Of a DNA stretch of 42,812 bases, positions 32,075-40,478 are shown one piece after another. The position numbers were made by a program, and so were the translations under genes. Below the pieces are notes generated by a model. That model saw only the letters and a list, made by a program, of their open reading frames with translations. It was not told the DNA's origin and ran no database searches. This DNA is from Chloroflexota bacterium (GTDB lineage Bacteria > Chloroflexota > Anaerolineae > Anaerolineales > UBA11858), in contig JABGRQ010000099.1 of NCBI GenBank assembly GCA_018648225.1, positions 1 through 42,812 on the forward strand. The letters are read 5' to 3'. Position 1 is the first letter of the stretch. Each line of letters opens with the position of its first letter.

Positions 32075-32707
32075 TTAGGCCTCTATAACCTGATAATTTT
32101 TATCTACAATCAAGTTTGCCAGCGGACGCAGCGAGCTTACAACCTGATGTTCTTGCTCTAGCACCTCCATGCGCCACTTATCGACGTTTTCTTTACCGCG
32201 CAGCAATTGGGCTTTTTTGGTTTCGTGGTAGGTTAGATCAATGAAAACGCGTAAGTCAGCCTCGGCCTGGACGGCGTACAACCCTTCGATAACCATGTAT
32301 CGAATTCCCTTGAAACTGGTGGTGAGGAAATCATCCTGATCGGTAAGCAGGTCTACGCAGGGCATCACGACGACGGGGGCATCTTCGCGGAATTTACGCA
32401 AATTGTGGTTGATAACATCCCAATCGTATTCGGAATAGCCGATCTGCTCTACGCCGTGGGCTTTGCGCCAGGGGTTGCGTTCCTGCGGTGAAGTTTTATA
32501 GTAGTTGTCAATGTGCATGATTTTGGCAGGCGTTCTTTGCTTTTTGAGCAAGTAGGCAACCTCATGCCCAAGTTCGGATTTCCCTGAACCAGATTCGCCA
32601 CCAATGGCGATGACAATTTTATTGCCGTCCATGTGGTTAATATGTTCCATAATTTGCTGAGCGGCTTGTTTGTGTTTGTCAGTGATGAGCAAGATGTCGT
32701 GAAGCAT
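32075..32707 (-). CDS. Uridine-kinase-like P-loop kinase
   Basis: A 210-residue cytoplasmic protein of the uridine kinase/phosphoribulokinase family. The Walker A motif GGESGSGKSELG is near residues 36-47. A DNYY motif follows (HIDNYYKTSPQERN), then VIEGLYAV in the Walker B region and a lid-like RGKENVDKWR segment. An N-terminal extension of about 28 residues precedes the P-loop. Some substrate-site sequence differs from classic Udk, so the acceptor may be uridine or another small molecule. It is packed between an OtsB-type phosphatase (14 bases) and sucrose-phosphate synthase (one base), which suggests a joint role, for example nucleotide supply for UDP-glucose or phosphorylation of a sugar; this is speculation. 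Confidence 0.75.
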   Translation of the reverse strand: MLHDILLITDKHKQAAQQIMEHINHMDGNKIVIAIGGESGSGKSELGHEVAYLLKKQRTPAKIMHIDNYYKTSPQERNPWRKAHGVEQIGYSEYDWDVINHNLRKFREDAPVVVMPCVDLLTDQDDFLTTSFKGIRYMVIEGLYAVQAEADLRVFIDLTYHETKKAQLLRGKENVDKWRMEVLEQEHQVVSSLRPLANLIVDKNYQVIEA

Positions 32708-32721
32708 AGTAGTGACCTTTT

Positions 32722-33525
32722 TTAGTTTCGATTTTCTAAAATCCAGGTGAATAGGTTTTCGACATCGGATACGCCCGAAACCAGTAGATCGGCTTCTTTG
32801 ACGAGGCCCTCCGGGCTATTCTCGGACATGACACCGACACCAATCGCATAACAGGTTCTTTCCATCCGCAATTGCTGAGCCATTCTCAGCGCGGTGAGAT
32901 CTGTGGTGTCGTCGCCAATATAGAGGGCGCTATCGAGCGAAAATTCATTCACCAATTCTTCAAATGCGCTGCCCTTATTGGCTTCTACGGGAGGACATAA
33001 TTCGAAAATCATGCGTCCTTCAAAATATTCCAGATTGTGTTGGGCGGCAATTTTTTGCACAACGGGCAATAACTGGTCGCGAGTTTGTTGCGTATCTTCG
33101 GTTTGACGGTAATGGAGTGTGACGGTTGCGCCCTTGTCTTCCACTTGAATACCATCCAATTCGATTTTTTGAAGCTTCTCTGCCGATATTTTCAGCATCG
33201 GGCGAAATCGATCGATATTGAAGCTGTGACGCACCTGGCCGTCAATGCAGCGCTCCAGGCCGTGATTGCCAATATAAACGATTCCGGGCAAATCCAGGCG
33301 GGCGGTTACACTACGCACGGAGCGGCCTGAGACAACGGATACGAGGGTTAGTTTTTCACGCAATTGCTGTAGCAACTCATAATTTCGGGGCGTCACAACG
33401 GCGTCTTCTGGATTGGCAACAATATAGCTGATCGTGCCATCCATATCGGTGATCAGTCCCATGCGATTTTTGGTGACAAGTTTTTTTAAGGTAGTGGTTC
33501 GTGCTTCGATCCAGTTTTTACCCAT
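32722..33525 (-). CDS. HAD-IIB phosphatase of the trehalose-6-phosphatase (OtsB) family
   Basis: A 267-residue Mg-dependent HAD hydrolase. Motif I is TDMDGT (D27 and D29), VSGRS follows in motif II, IGNHGLE is typical of trehalose-phosphatase, and the C-terminal motif is YIGDDTTDLTAL. By family it would dephosphorylate trehalose-6-phosphate, yet no trehalose-phosphate synthase is in the window, while sucrose-phosphate synthase is two genes downstream in the same run. It may therefore act on sucrose-6-phosphate, a role normally filled by a different HAD branch. The start ATG is at 33525. An AAGGAG lies 14 bases upstream and sits in the loop of a hairpin (TGGGTTTTTG with CAAAACACCCA), which may modulate translation. 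Confidence 0.85.
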   Translation of the reverse strand: MGKNWIEARTTTLKKLVTKNRMGLITDMDGTISYIVANPEDAVVTPRNYELLQQLREKLTLVSVVSGRSVRSVTARLDLPGIVYIGNHGLERCIDGQVRHSFNIDRFRPMLKISAEKLQKIELDGIQVEDKGATVTLHYRQTEDTQQTRDQLLPVVQKIAAQHNLEYFEGRMIFELCPPVEANKGSAFEELVNEFSLDSALYIGDDTTDLTALRMAQQLRMERTCYAIGVGVMSENSPEGLVKEADLLVSGVSDVENLFTWILENRN

Positions 33526-33584
33526 TGTTGGGTGTTTTGCTCCTTAACAAAAACCCATAAAGTGGCAGTGGCGGGCCTTTGTGG

Positions 33585-36500
33585 TTATATGTGTTCAATT
33601 GATGTCCATTGACCGGGGGCCAGAATGATCTCCTCGCTGAAAATCGAGATGGCTTTTTCTTGCTGGCTTTCGAGCCTGACCTTTATTGTATCAGGCCGAA
33701 TCTCAAACAGATAGCGATCGCCCTTGAAGCCTATGCTGAAGCACAACTCGCGCCAGGCCGCCGGGAGTTTGGGGTTGAGCTTGAGTGTCTCTCCATCGTA
33801 GTCCACCCCGGCAAAAGCGCGCAAGGAAAACAACACCGTGCCGGTCATCACCCCGGCGTGGATGCCCTCTTTCGTCGTCCCGCCTTGGATGTCTACATAA
33901 TCGCTCTTCAGGGCTTCCATATAGAGCTGCCAGCTCAAATCTTCGTCGCCGATGATCTGCGCCAGATAGGCATGTACCAGACGGCTGAGCGTCGAGCCGT
34001 GCGAGGTGCGCTGGAGATAGTAGTCGAAATTCGCGCGCAGCAAGTCATCCGGGGGGGGGTAGCCCAACTGGTTCAAAATCGCTTTGACCTGTTTATCGCT
34101 GAGTACATAGAAAGTCATCAATGCGTCCGCCTGCTTGGCGACTTTGTAGGCATCCGGCGATTTGCCCTCAGCCTTGAGGATGCGATCCATGCGGTGGATG
34201 TTGTCATATTTCTGGCGATAGCTCTCCCAATCGAGTTCTTGCAGTTCGAAATAGCCGTCATATTGTTCGAGGATGCCATCTTTGGAGAGTGGGATGCTCA
34301 AATTGTGGGCGATCTCACCCCAGTTTTTCAGTTCAGCCTGTGTGAGGCGCATCTGACCACGGAGTTGTTCGCGTGCCTCGGGGGACATCCTATCGAGCAA
34401 GTTGAAGGCGCGCTGTAACGCCCACGCCATCAGGAGATTGGTGTAACTGTTATTCTTCAGGCCGCCTTCCTTCGCCCCGGGGTATTTCTCGTGGAACTCA
34501 TCTGGCCCCATCACCCCGGCGATGGAATAGCGTTCGCTGGCTTCATCGAACTCGGCTTTCCCGGCCCAGAAGCGGCAAATCTCCAGAAATAGCTCCGCGC
34601 CGTACTTCTCCAGGAAATCCTGGTCGTCATTAATCCACAGATATTCCCAGACGTTGAAGGCTACTGCCAGGCTGACATGGCGTTGCAGCGTGCTGTAATC
34701 TTCGCCCCACTCGCCGGAGAGTGGATTGAGATGCAGGGTTTGGGTTTCTTCGCCGCCGCTGCTGCCACTCTGCCAGGGGAACATGGCGCCCTCAAAACCG
34801 TGTTGACGGGCGTATTCTCGCGCCGCTTCCAGGCGATTGTAGCGATACATCAGAATTGCGCGGGCAGTCTCTGGAAAGTGCAAATTCAGGAAGGGCAGGA
34901 TATACAACTCGTCCCAGAAGATATGCCCGCGATAGGCTTCGCCGTGCAGCCCGCGGGCTGGAATCCCTGCATCGAGTTGGGCGTTGTGCGGGGAGGAGGT
35001 CACAAAGGTATGGTACAGGTGCAGGCGGATTAATTTTTGCGCAATGCGGTCGCCCGTAATTTGGATGTCGGCCTTTTCCCAGATCGTGGCCCAGGCGCTG
35101 GCGCTGGCTTCTTGTAATGCGTCAAAGGTTTCATCGGGCTTCAGGGCGGCCTGCGCCGCGCCCAGCGGATCGCTGACTCCGTGCTGGTGGGACGTGTAAA
35201 TCGCCACGAGCTTATCCACGCTCAGGGAGGCGCCCTCGGGGACGGCTACACCAAAGGATGTCGCAATTTGTCCGGGGGCAGGATCAACTTCAAAGTCGGG
35301 TTGAACATCCTGCCCGTTCACGGCAATCCGCAATTGAGCTGCCTCACCAACTTTCACCGCAGATTGACTCGTCTGCACTAAAAGCGAACTGGTATTCCCA
35401 CGGCCGCGGGTTTCAATCGGTTCCAGATGTTTGGAACTCAGCTCACGATAGCGCGCCACATTACCGTTGATGATGTCGCCGTCGAGCGTCGAGCGCACGG
35501 TGATGGTTTCGGCGTAGTTAAGCGGTGTGATGGTGTAGCGCAGGGCGGCGCGGTGGGGATCGTCCATGCTGGCAAAGCGTAATGACTCGATTTCCGTTTC
35601 ATACCCGTTTTCGTCACGCACGAACAAATTGCGTTGCAAAACGCCCGTGCGGAAGTCCAGCCGCCGCTCGATGCGGGTGATCTCGACGGCATTGGGGTTA
35701 AACCACGCGCCCGCACCGATTTTGAAGGTAATCGGAAGCCAGTTAGGGGCGTTGACAAAATCTTCGTTGCCCACCATTCGCCCGCTGACTTCTGATTCCA
35801 GTCGATTGTACAATCCGGCGATGTAGGTTCCCGGATAATTAGTGTCGTTGGCGCGGGGTTCTTCGAGAGCGCCGCGCGTGCCGAAATAGCCATTACCGAC
35901 CGTCAGCAGGGCCTCGCGGGTGCCTTCTTTGAGCGGGTCGTAATCGAAGTAACTGATGCTCCATTGTTCTTCGGGCAGTTGTTCGGTCAGCCATTTTTCG
36001 ATACGCGGCATATCGATCTCGGCCATATCTTCAACAACAATATCCGCCCCGTTGCGTTGCAGGTCGTGGGCGTTATTTTCGCGGGCAATACCGATCACCA
36101 GCCCAAAGCCGCCGTTCTGCCCGGCTTGCACGCCCGAAATAGCATCTTCGACGACTACGGCGCGGTCGTAACTTACGCCCAGGTTGTCGCAGGCTGTGGT
36201 AAAGATGTCGGGCTCGGGTTTGCCTTTCAGCCCAATCTCGGCAGAGACTACGCCATCGACGCGCGTCTCAATTATATCCAGCAGTCCAGCGGCAGTTAGC
36301 ACGCCTTCGGCGTTTTTGCTCGAGGAGGCCACCCCCACGCGGATTCCGGCGGCGCGCAGTTGGCGCATAAAATCAGCAGTGCTTTGATAGACGGTGACTC
36401 CGTCGGTAGCGATGACCCGGTTGAAATGTTCATTTTTGCGGTTGCCCAACCCGCAGACGCTTTCGCGCTCGGGCGGGTCATCCGGCTCACCGAAGGGGAT

Positions 36501-36731
36501 AACCACCTCGCGCGATTCCAGGAATGAAGCCACACCCTTGTAGCGCGGTTTGCCGTCCACGTAGGGCAGGTAGTCGGCTTCGTGGGTAAATTCCCGGAAA
36601 GGTGCGCCGGTTTTGGCGGCGTGCGCCTGTAAAAATTCATCGAACATTTGCTTCCAGGCGCGGCTGTGAACCGAGGCCGTGTCGGTAATGACCCCATCGA
36701 GGTCGAAAATTACTGCGTCGAAATGATACAT
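33585..36731 (-). CDS. Beta-phosphoglucomutase - GH65 glycoside phosphorylase fusion
   Basis: One 1048-residue protein carrying two consecutive pathway steps. Residues 1 to about 245 form a HAD beta-phosphoglucomutase domain (FDLDGVITDT with D10 and D12, ASSSKN, and VVVEDAISGVQAG). Residues about 255-1048 form a GH65 enzyme: an N-terminal beta-sandwich, an (alpha/alpha)6 barrel with the catalytic Glu E745 in GVMGPDEFHE, the phosphate-site region TSHGSTLSRLVHA, and a C-terminal beta-sheet cap. GH65 phosphorylases cleave alpha-glucosides such as trehalose, maltose, kojibiose or nigerose with phosphate to give beta-glucose-1-phosphate, which the fused mutase turns into glucose-6-phosphate. Which disaccharide is used cannot be told here. 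It lies between the GH13 gene (35 bases) and the phosphatase gene (59 bases). Confidence 0.93.
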   Translation of the reverse strand: MYHFDAVIFDLDGVITDTASVHSRAWKQMFDEFLQAHAAKTGAPFREFTHEADYLPYVDGKPRYKGVASFLESREVVIPFGEPDDPPERESVCGLGNRKNEHFNRVIATDGVTVYQSTADFMRQLRAAGIRVGVASSSKNAEGVLTAAGLLDIIETRVDGVVSAEIGLKGKPEPDIFTTACDNLGVSYDRAVVVEDAISGVQAGQNGGFGLVIGIARENNAHDLQRNGADIVVEDMAEIDMPRIEKWLTEQLPEEQWSISYFDYDPLKEGTREALLTVGNGYFGTRGALEEPRANDTNYPGTYIAGLYNRLESEVSGRMVGNEDFVNAPNWLPITFKIGAGAWFNPNAVEITRIERRLDFRTGVLQRNLFVRDENGYETEIESLRFASMDDPHRAALRYTITPLNYAETITVRSTLDGDIINGNVARYRELSSKHLEPIETRGRGNTSSLLVQTSQSAVKVGEAAQLRIAVNGQDVQPDFEVDPAPGQIATSFGVAVPEGASLSVDKLVAIYTSHQHGVSDPLGAAQAALKPDETFDALQEASASAWATIWEKADIQITGDRIAQKLIRLHLYHTFVTSSPHNAQLDAGIPARGLHGEAYRGHIFWDELYILPFLNLHFPETARAILMYRYNRLEAAREYARQHGFEGAMFPWQSGSSGGEETQTLHLNPLSGEWGEDYSTLQRHVSLAVAFNVWEYLWINDDQDFLEKYGAELFLEICRFWAGKAEFDEASERYSIAGVMGPDEFHEKYPGAKEGGLKNNSYTNLLMAWALQRAFNLLDRMSPEAREQLRGQMRLTQAELKNWGEIAHNLSIPLSKDGILEQYDGYFELQELDWESYRQKYDNIHRMDRILKAEGKSPDAYKVAKQADALMTFYVLSDKQVKAILNQLGYPPPDDLLRANFDYYLQRTSHGSTLSRLVHAYLAQIIGDEDLSWQLYMEALKSDYVDIQGGTTKEGIHAGVMTGTVLFSLRAFAGVDYDGETLKLNPKLPAAWRELCFSIGFKGDRYLFEIRPDTIKVRLESQQEKAISIFSEEIILAPGQWTSIEHI

Positions 36732-36766
36732 GATAATGATGAATTCTGAATGCAGAATATTTCATT

Positions 36767-38449
36767 CTACATTTGAATAATTACTCCTTCGTTTTCTCTC
36801 AGGATGAATGATGATAGGTTTTCAGCGCCAACCCGGTCGGGATGGGTGGATAGAGCGACGCGGCCTTTCCCGATGAGTGACAGGCGCTGCGGGACTGGCT
36901 CGAAGTTGAGTGCCACGGTGAAGGTTTGGCCTGCCTCCGAGCGCTGATACACGAAACAGCCCTCTGGCATTTCCTCGAGCGGGGTGTAACTCCCTTGGTG
37001 CAGGGCTGGATTTTCCCTTCGTATAGCCAGTAACTGGCGATAAAAAGTGAGTGTTGAGGTTGGGTCTTCGAGTTGGGCGGCGACGTTGTGGGTCGGCAAA
37101 TTGTCGGCCAGGGGCAGCCAGGGTGTCGCGCCGCCCTCGGGGGCGAATCCCGCATTTGGCTCTGCCGACCACTGCATGGGTGTGCGGCAACGGTCGCGCC
37201 CCCAACCGGGTACGCGCAACCCAAAGGGGTCAAGTTGCTGCTCGATGGGAATATCCACATCACTCATGCCGATTTCTTCCCCGTAATAGAGCGTGGGTGT
37301 GCCGCGCAAGGTCAGTAGCAGCATAGCCGCCACACGGGCTTGCTCTGGGCCATACCGAGTGGCGATGCGGCCTTCGTCATGATTGCCGAGCACGTAATTA
37401 GGCCACGCCCAGAGCGGGATGGCGGCTTCGAGGTCATCTACAGCTTGCCGGATAGCGGCAGCCTCCCACGGAGTTTTTAGCAGCGAAAAATTGAATGGCA
37501 AGTGAAACTCGAGACCGGACTCCGGCGTGCCGTAGTACGTTGCCCATTCATCCCAATCGAAAATGTGAATCTCGCCCACGGCCATGCGCGGCGAAGTTCG
37601 GCTGTACTCGTCGAGCAGGGTGCGGAAACGGCGATAGATGATGTGTGTGTCGGGGTGGCCTTTGTCGTTTTCGTGGTGCAGCGAGTCATAATCCCCGTGG
37701 GGACGGTGAAAGGCCAGCCCGGATTTTGCCGGGGGATTGTCGCGTATTTGTGGGTCTTTCATAATGAAATGGGCTACATCCACGCGAAAACCATCCACGC
37801 CGCGCTCCAGCCAGAAGCGCACGGTGTTGAGCATGACTTCCTGAACTTCAGGGTTGCGCCAGTTGAAATCGGGCTGTTCTTTGAGGAACGAATGCAGATA
37901 ATATTGCCCGGTGACTTCATCCCATTCCCAAGCCGAGCCGCCAAAGACAGCCACCCAGTTGTTGGGGAAATCGTCCTCACCCCCGGGCTCCCTCTCCTGC
38001 GGGGAGAGGGGCTGGGGGTGAGGGTTTGCATTCACCCAGACGTACCAGTCTCTTTTTGGATTATCGCGTGATGAACGCGATTCGAGGAACCAGGGATGCT
38101 GGTCAGATGAGTGGTTGGGCACCCAATCGACAATCACGCGCAGCCCGCGACGGTGTGCTTGCTCGATGAGTTCATCGAAATCGGCCAACGTGCCGAATAT
38201 GGGGTCAATATTACAATAGTCGGCTACATCGTAGCCGAAATCTTTCATTGGGGATGGGTAAAAAGGCGAGAGCCAGAGCGCATCCACGCCCAGGGTTTGG
38301 CTGAGGTAATCGAGCTTTTCGATCACGCCGCGCAAATCGCCGATTCCGCTGCCGGAGGTGTCTTTATAGCTGCGCGGGTAAATCTGGTAGATTACGGCGG
38401 TTTGCCACCAGAGATAGTTGAAGGTCGAAGGTTGAAGGTTTGTTGTCAT
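36767..38449 (-). CDS. GH13 alpha-glucosidase / oligo-1,6-glucosidase
   Basis: Cytoplasmic hydrolase of alpha-glucosides, 560 residues. The barrel starts LWWQTAVIYQIYPRSYKD. Catalytic residues are the nucleophile D224 (GFRVDVAHF), the acid/base E293 (VGEIHIF) and D358 (LGNHDE). The gene contains an in-frame repeat: residues about 141-159 (NPHPQPLSPQEREPGGE) are encoded by a hairpin-forming unit at 37977-38024 and replace a surface loop before PNNW. The first residues NLQPSTFN also come from a short GAAGGT-type repeat, so the true start could be slightly later; no clear ribosome site precedes the ATG at 38449. It is in a run with GH1 and GH65 genes and ABC permeases. Confidence 0.92.
   Translation of the reverse strand: MTTNLQPSTFNYLWWQTAVIYQIYPRSYKDTSGSGIGDLRGVIEKLDYLSQTLGVDALWLSPFYPSPMKDFGYDVADYCNIDPIFGTLADFDELIEQAHRRGLRVIVDWVPNHSSDQHPWFLESRSSRDNPKRDWYVWVNANPHPQPLSPQEREPGGEDDFPNNWVAVFGGSAWEWDEVTGQYYLHSFLKEQPDFNWRNPEVQEVMLNTVRFWLERGVDGFRVDVAHFIMKDPQIRDNPPAKSGLAFHRPHGDYDSLHHENDKGHPDTHIIYRRFRTLLDEYSRTSPRMAVGEIHIFDWDEWATYYGTPESGLEFHLPFNFSLLKTPWEAAAIRQAVDDLEAAIPLWAWPNYVLGNHDEGRIATRYGPEQARVAAMLLLTLRGTPTLYYGEEIGMSDVDIPIEQQLDPFGLRVPGWGRDRCRTPMQWSAEPNAGFAPEGGATPWLPLADNLPTHNVAAQLEDPTSTLTFYRQLLAIRRENPALHQGSYTPLEEMPEGCFVYQRSEAGQTFTVALNFEPVPQRLSLIGKGRVALSTHPDRVGAENLSSFILRENEGVIIQM
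37977..38024. repeat. REP-like hairpin unit inserted in the GH13 gene
   Basis: TCACCCCC and GGGGGTGA flank an inner CCCTCTCC-TGCG-GGGAGAGGG hairpin. Units of this kind, translated as PHPQPLSP-ERE, are well known as dispersed repeats in many bacterial genomes. Here the unit is in frame and the gene stays open on both sides. Confidence 0.8.
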
Positions 38450-38473
38450 GAGTACTTTGTGAAACCGTTAGAA

Positions 38474-38530
38474 GGTTGGCAGGTTGGATCGTTTTTAAAC
38501 ATTCGACCAGCAACATTAAACCTGCTAACC
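38474..38530. other. Intercistronic inverted repeat between GH1 and GH13 genes
   Basis: GGTTGGCAGGTT (38474-38485) and AACCTGCTAACC (38519-38530) pair in 11 of 12 positions across a 33-base loop. It begins one base after the GH1 stop on the transcribed strand and could stabilise or partly end the upstream message. It may also be a dispersed repeat. Confidence 0.5.
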
Positions 38531-38531
38531 G

Positions 38532-39884
38532 TTAAATGTAAATTGCATTTTGCGCAACAATATTTTTATACCAGTACGCGCTTTGTTTAGGCGTGCGTTC
38601 TAATGTATCATAATTCACGCGTACCAGACCAAAGCGCTGGCTGTAGCCGCGTTCCCATTCGAAGTTGTCGAAGAAACTCCACACGAAATAGCCGTGGACG
38701 TTAGCGCCTGCTTGAATGGCCTGATGCAATGCCAGTAGATGCGCCTGGATGTAGCGAATGCGATCAACGTCGGCGACGAAGCCCTTTTCATCGGGTTGGT
38801 CGGGCATGGCGCAGCCATTTTCGGTGAGATAGAGTTCGGGGTTGCCGTAATTCTCTTTAATGTTGAGCACTTCGGCTTTCAGCCCGGCGGGGTTGATGCC
38901 CCAGCCCATTTCGGTGTAGCCCCAACTGGGGGCGGCGTAGGGCGTCAGGCGGGCTTTGAGCCAGCCGCCGAAGACATCGTAGGTGACGGTGTCGGAGTTA
39001 TAGTGATTCAGCCCCAGATAGTCCGCGGAGCCGCGCATCAACTCCAGGTCACCAGGTTCAACCTGCGGGCGGTGTGCCCCCAGCCACTTGAAGAACGGCT
39101 CCGGGTAGCTGCCTTTGTAAACCGGGTCGAGGAAGATGCTGTGGGTTTCATCGTAAACGCGCTGCGTGGCGGCCAGATCGGCTTCGCTCTGTGTCGCGGG
39201 AATGAGATGATTGAGGTTGAGGATCAACCCGATTTTGCCGCCGTAGTTGCCTTGGCGATAGACTTGCACAGCTTTGGCATGCGCCAGCATGAGATGGTGG
39301 GCGGTCTGATAGGCCTGCGTGGCGTCGCAGATGCCCGGGGCATGGAATCCGGCCCCGTAGCCCAGGAAGGCGGCTACCCAGGGTTCGTTGTGCGTGGCCC
39401 ATATTTTGACGCGATCGGCGAGCGAGTCGAAGACGACGCGAGCGTAGTCGGCATACCAGTCGGCGCTGTCTCGATTAGGCCAACCCCCGAGGTCTTGCAA
39501 CACCTGGGGGAAGTCCCAGTGATAGAGAGTCGCTTTGGGGGTAATCCCGGCCTCGAGCAGAGTATCTACCAGACGGTTGTAGAAGTCCAGCCCCTTGGGG
39601 TTCACGGCTCCACGCCCCTCGGGCAGGATGCGCGTCCACGAGATGGTAAAGCTGTACCACGGGATTCCCATTTCTTTCATCAAGGCCACATCTTGCGGCA
39701 TACGGTGATAGTGATCGCAGGCCACGTTGCCGGTATCGCCGTTGAGAATACGGTCGGGCTGGCGTACGAGGGTATCCCAAATGCTGCGGCCTTTGCCGTC
39801 TTCGTTCCAGGCGCCTTCGATCTGGTAAGCAGATGCAGATGTGCCCCAGAGAAAGTTTTCGGGGAAACGATAACCGGTTTTCAT
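38532..39884 (-). CDS. Glycoside hydrolase family 1 beta-glucosidase
   Basis: Retaining beta-glucosidase of 450 residues without signal peptide. It begins KTGYRFPENFLWGTSASAYQ; the acid/base glutamate is E167 in THNEPW, and the nucleophile is E355 in YLTENG. VWSFFDNFEWERGY close to the C terminus completes the GH1 pattern. Conserved GH1 residues (H in YHWDFPQ, W in FEWERGY) fit beta-glucoside or related substrates. I start at the ATG at 39884 with AAGGAA upstream; the frame runs on to 40286, but that part overlaps the next gene antiphase and has no family resemblance. It differs in sequence from the GH1 at 17519-18844. It is coupled to the membrane-protein gene three bases upstream. Confidence 0.94.
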   Translation of the reverse strand: MKTGYRFPENFLWGTSASAYQIEGAWNEDGKGRSIWDTLVRQPDRILNGDTGNVACDHYHRMPQDVALMKEMGIPWYSFTISWTRILPEGRGAVNPKGLDFYNRLVDTLLEAGITPKATLYHWDFPQVLQDLGGWPNRDSADWYADYARVVFDSLADRVKIWATHNEPWVAAFLGYGAGFHAPGICDATQAYQTAHHLMLAHAKAVQVYRQGNYGGKIGLILNLNHLIPATQSEADLAATQRVYDETHSIFLDPVYKGSYPEPFFKWLGAHRPQVEPGDLELMRGSADYLGLNHYNSDTVTYDVFGGWLKARLTPYAAPSWGYTEMGWGINPAGLKAEVLNIKENYGNPELYLTENGCAMPDQPDEKGFVADVDRIRYIQAHLLALHQAIQAGANVHGYFVWSFFDNFEWERGYSQRFGLVRVNYDTLERTPKQSAYWYKNIVAQNAIYI

Positions 39885-39886
39885 GT

Positions 39887-40372
39887 TTAGAAATTTCCTT
39901 TTGAGTAGCGAAGTAATAATTCGAGCCCGATGCCCGTAACCGAGCCGATGATCGCGCCGACAAACGGGCTGCCGACCAGGCCACTGAAACCAATTGCCCA
40001 GCTCAGGGCGCTGATGGCAAGCCACCAGCCGCTGAGGGGTACCCATTTGCGCAGGACGATCCATTGGGCCAAGCCGATCCACGCCCCGAAGATGGCTCCA
40101 GTGACGGTCTCGAGGGTGGGCGGTGTGATAATGAGCAGATTCAACCCCCCGATGAACCAACCGGCCATGCTGGCGACGATCCACCAGCCCGCGTTGGAAA
40201 CCAGGGGCCGTAGAATGAGCCATTGGGCGATCCCTATGGTTGCCCCAATACTGAATTCTGGAATCAGGGCATTGCCGAGCAGCCAACCGAGGGTGCTAGC
40301 GAGTACCCATTGTATCCAGAATTTCCAGTTGAAGAGACGTTCGTGAGATGGCATATTGATGAAATTTAGCAT
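39887..40372 (-). CDS. Small membrane protein with tandem G-AQW-LR-GWW repeats
   Basis: A 161-residue membrane protein of unknown function with about six predicted helices. Two internal repeats stand out: IGIAQWLILRPLVSNAGWW and, about 50 residues later, IGLAQWIVLRKWVPLSGWW, each followed by a glycine-rich helix. A first partial repeat begins FWIQWVLASTLGW. Similar tryptophan-rich repeat proteins occur in Chloroflexota and cyanobacteria without assigned role. An alternative start is the ATG at 40354; neither has a good ribosome site, and a hairpin repeat abuts the 5' end. It sits between the ABC permeases and GH1, so a link to sugar uptake is possible but unproven. Confidence 0.7.
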   Translation of the reverse strand: MLNFINMPSHERLFNWKFWIQWVLASTLGWLLGNALIPEFSIGATIGIAQWLILRPLVSNAGWWIVASMAGWFIGGLNLLIITPPTLETVTGAIFGAWIGLAQWIVLRKWVPLSGWWLAISALSWAIGFSGLVGSPFVGAIIGSVTGIGLELLLRYSKGNF

Positions 40373-40428
40373 AAAGCCACGAAGACATAAAAAACAGCGT
40401 GTTCACTGTTGTTTTTCTTCGTGGCTTT
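40373..40428. repeat. Hairpin repeat between malG-like and membrane-protein genes
   Basis: AAAGCCACGAAGA (40373-40385) is the exact complement of 40416-40428, with A/T tracts inside (ACATAAAAAACA against TGTTGTTTTT). The following CTTCGTGGCTTTGTGCC resembles the repeat at 27619-27635. It may end most transcripts of the ABC permease genes before the glycosidase genes. The rest of the gap to 40478 holds nothing else recognisable. Confidence 0.6.
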
Positions 40429-40478
40429 GTGCCTTTGTGGTGAAAGTATTTTTTGTCGGCAGTTGTTCGTCTGAATGC

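Noticed and set aside
38739-39890. Long plus-strand open frame opposite the GH1 gene
   Set aside because: Antisense shadow produced by GC-rich codons of GH1; no family features.
39885-40286. Upstream extension of the GH1 frame
   Set aside because: It overlaps the membrane-protein gene in another frame and has no GH1 resemblance; FLWG is at the normal place when starting at 39884.
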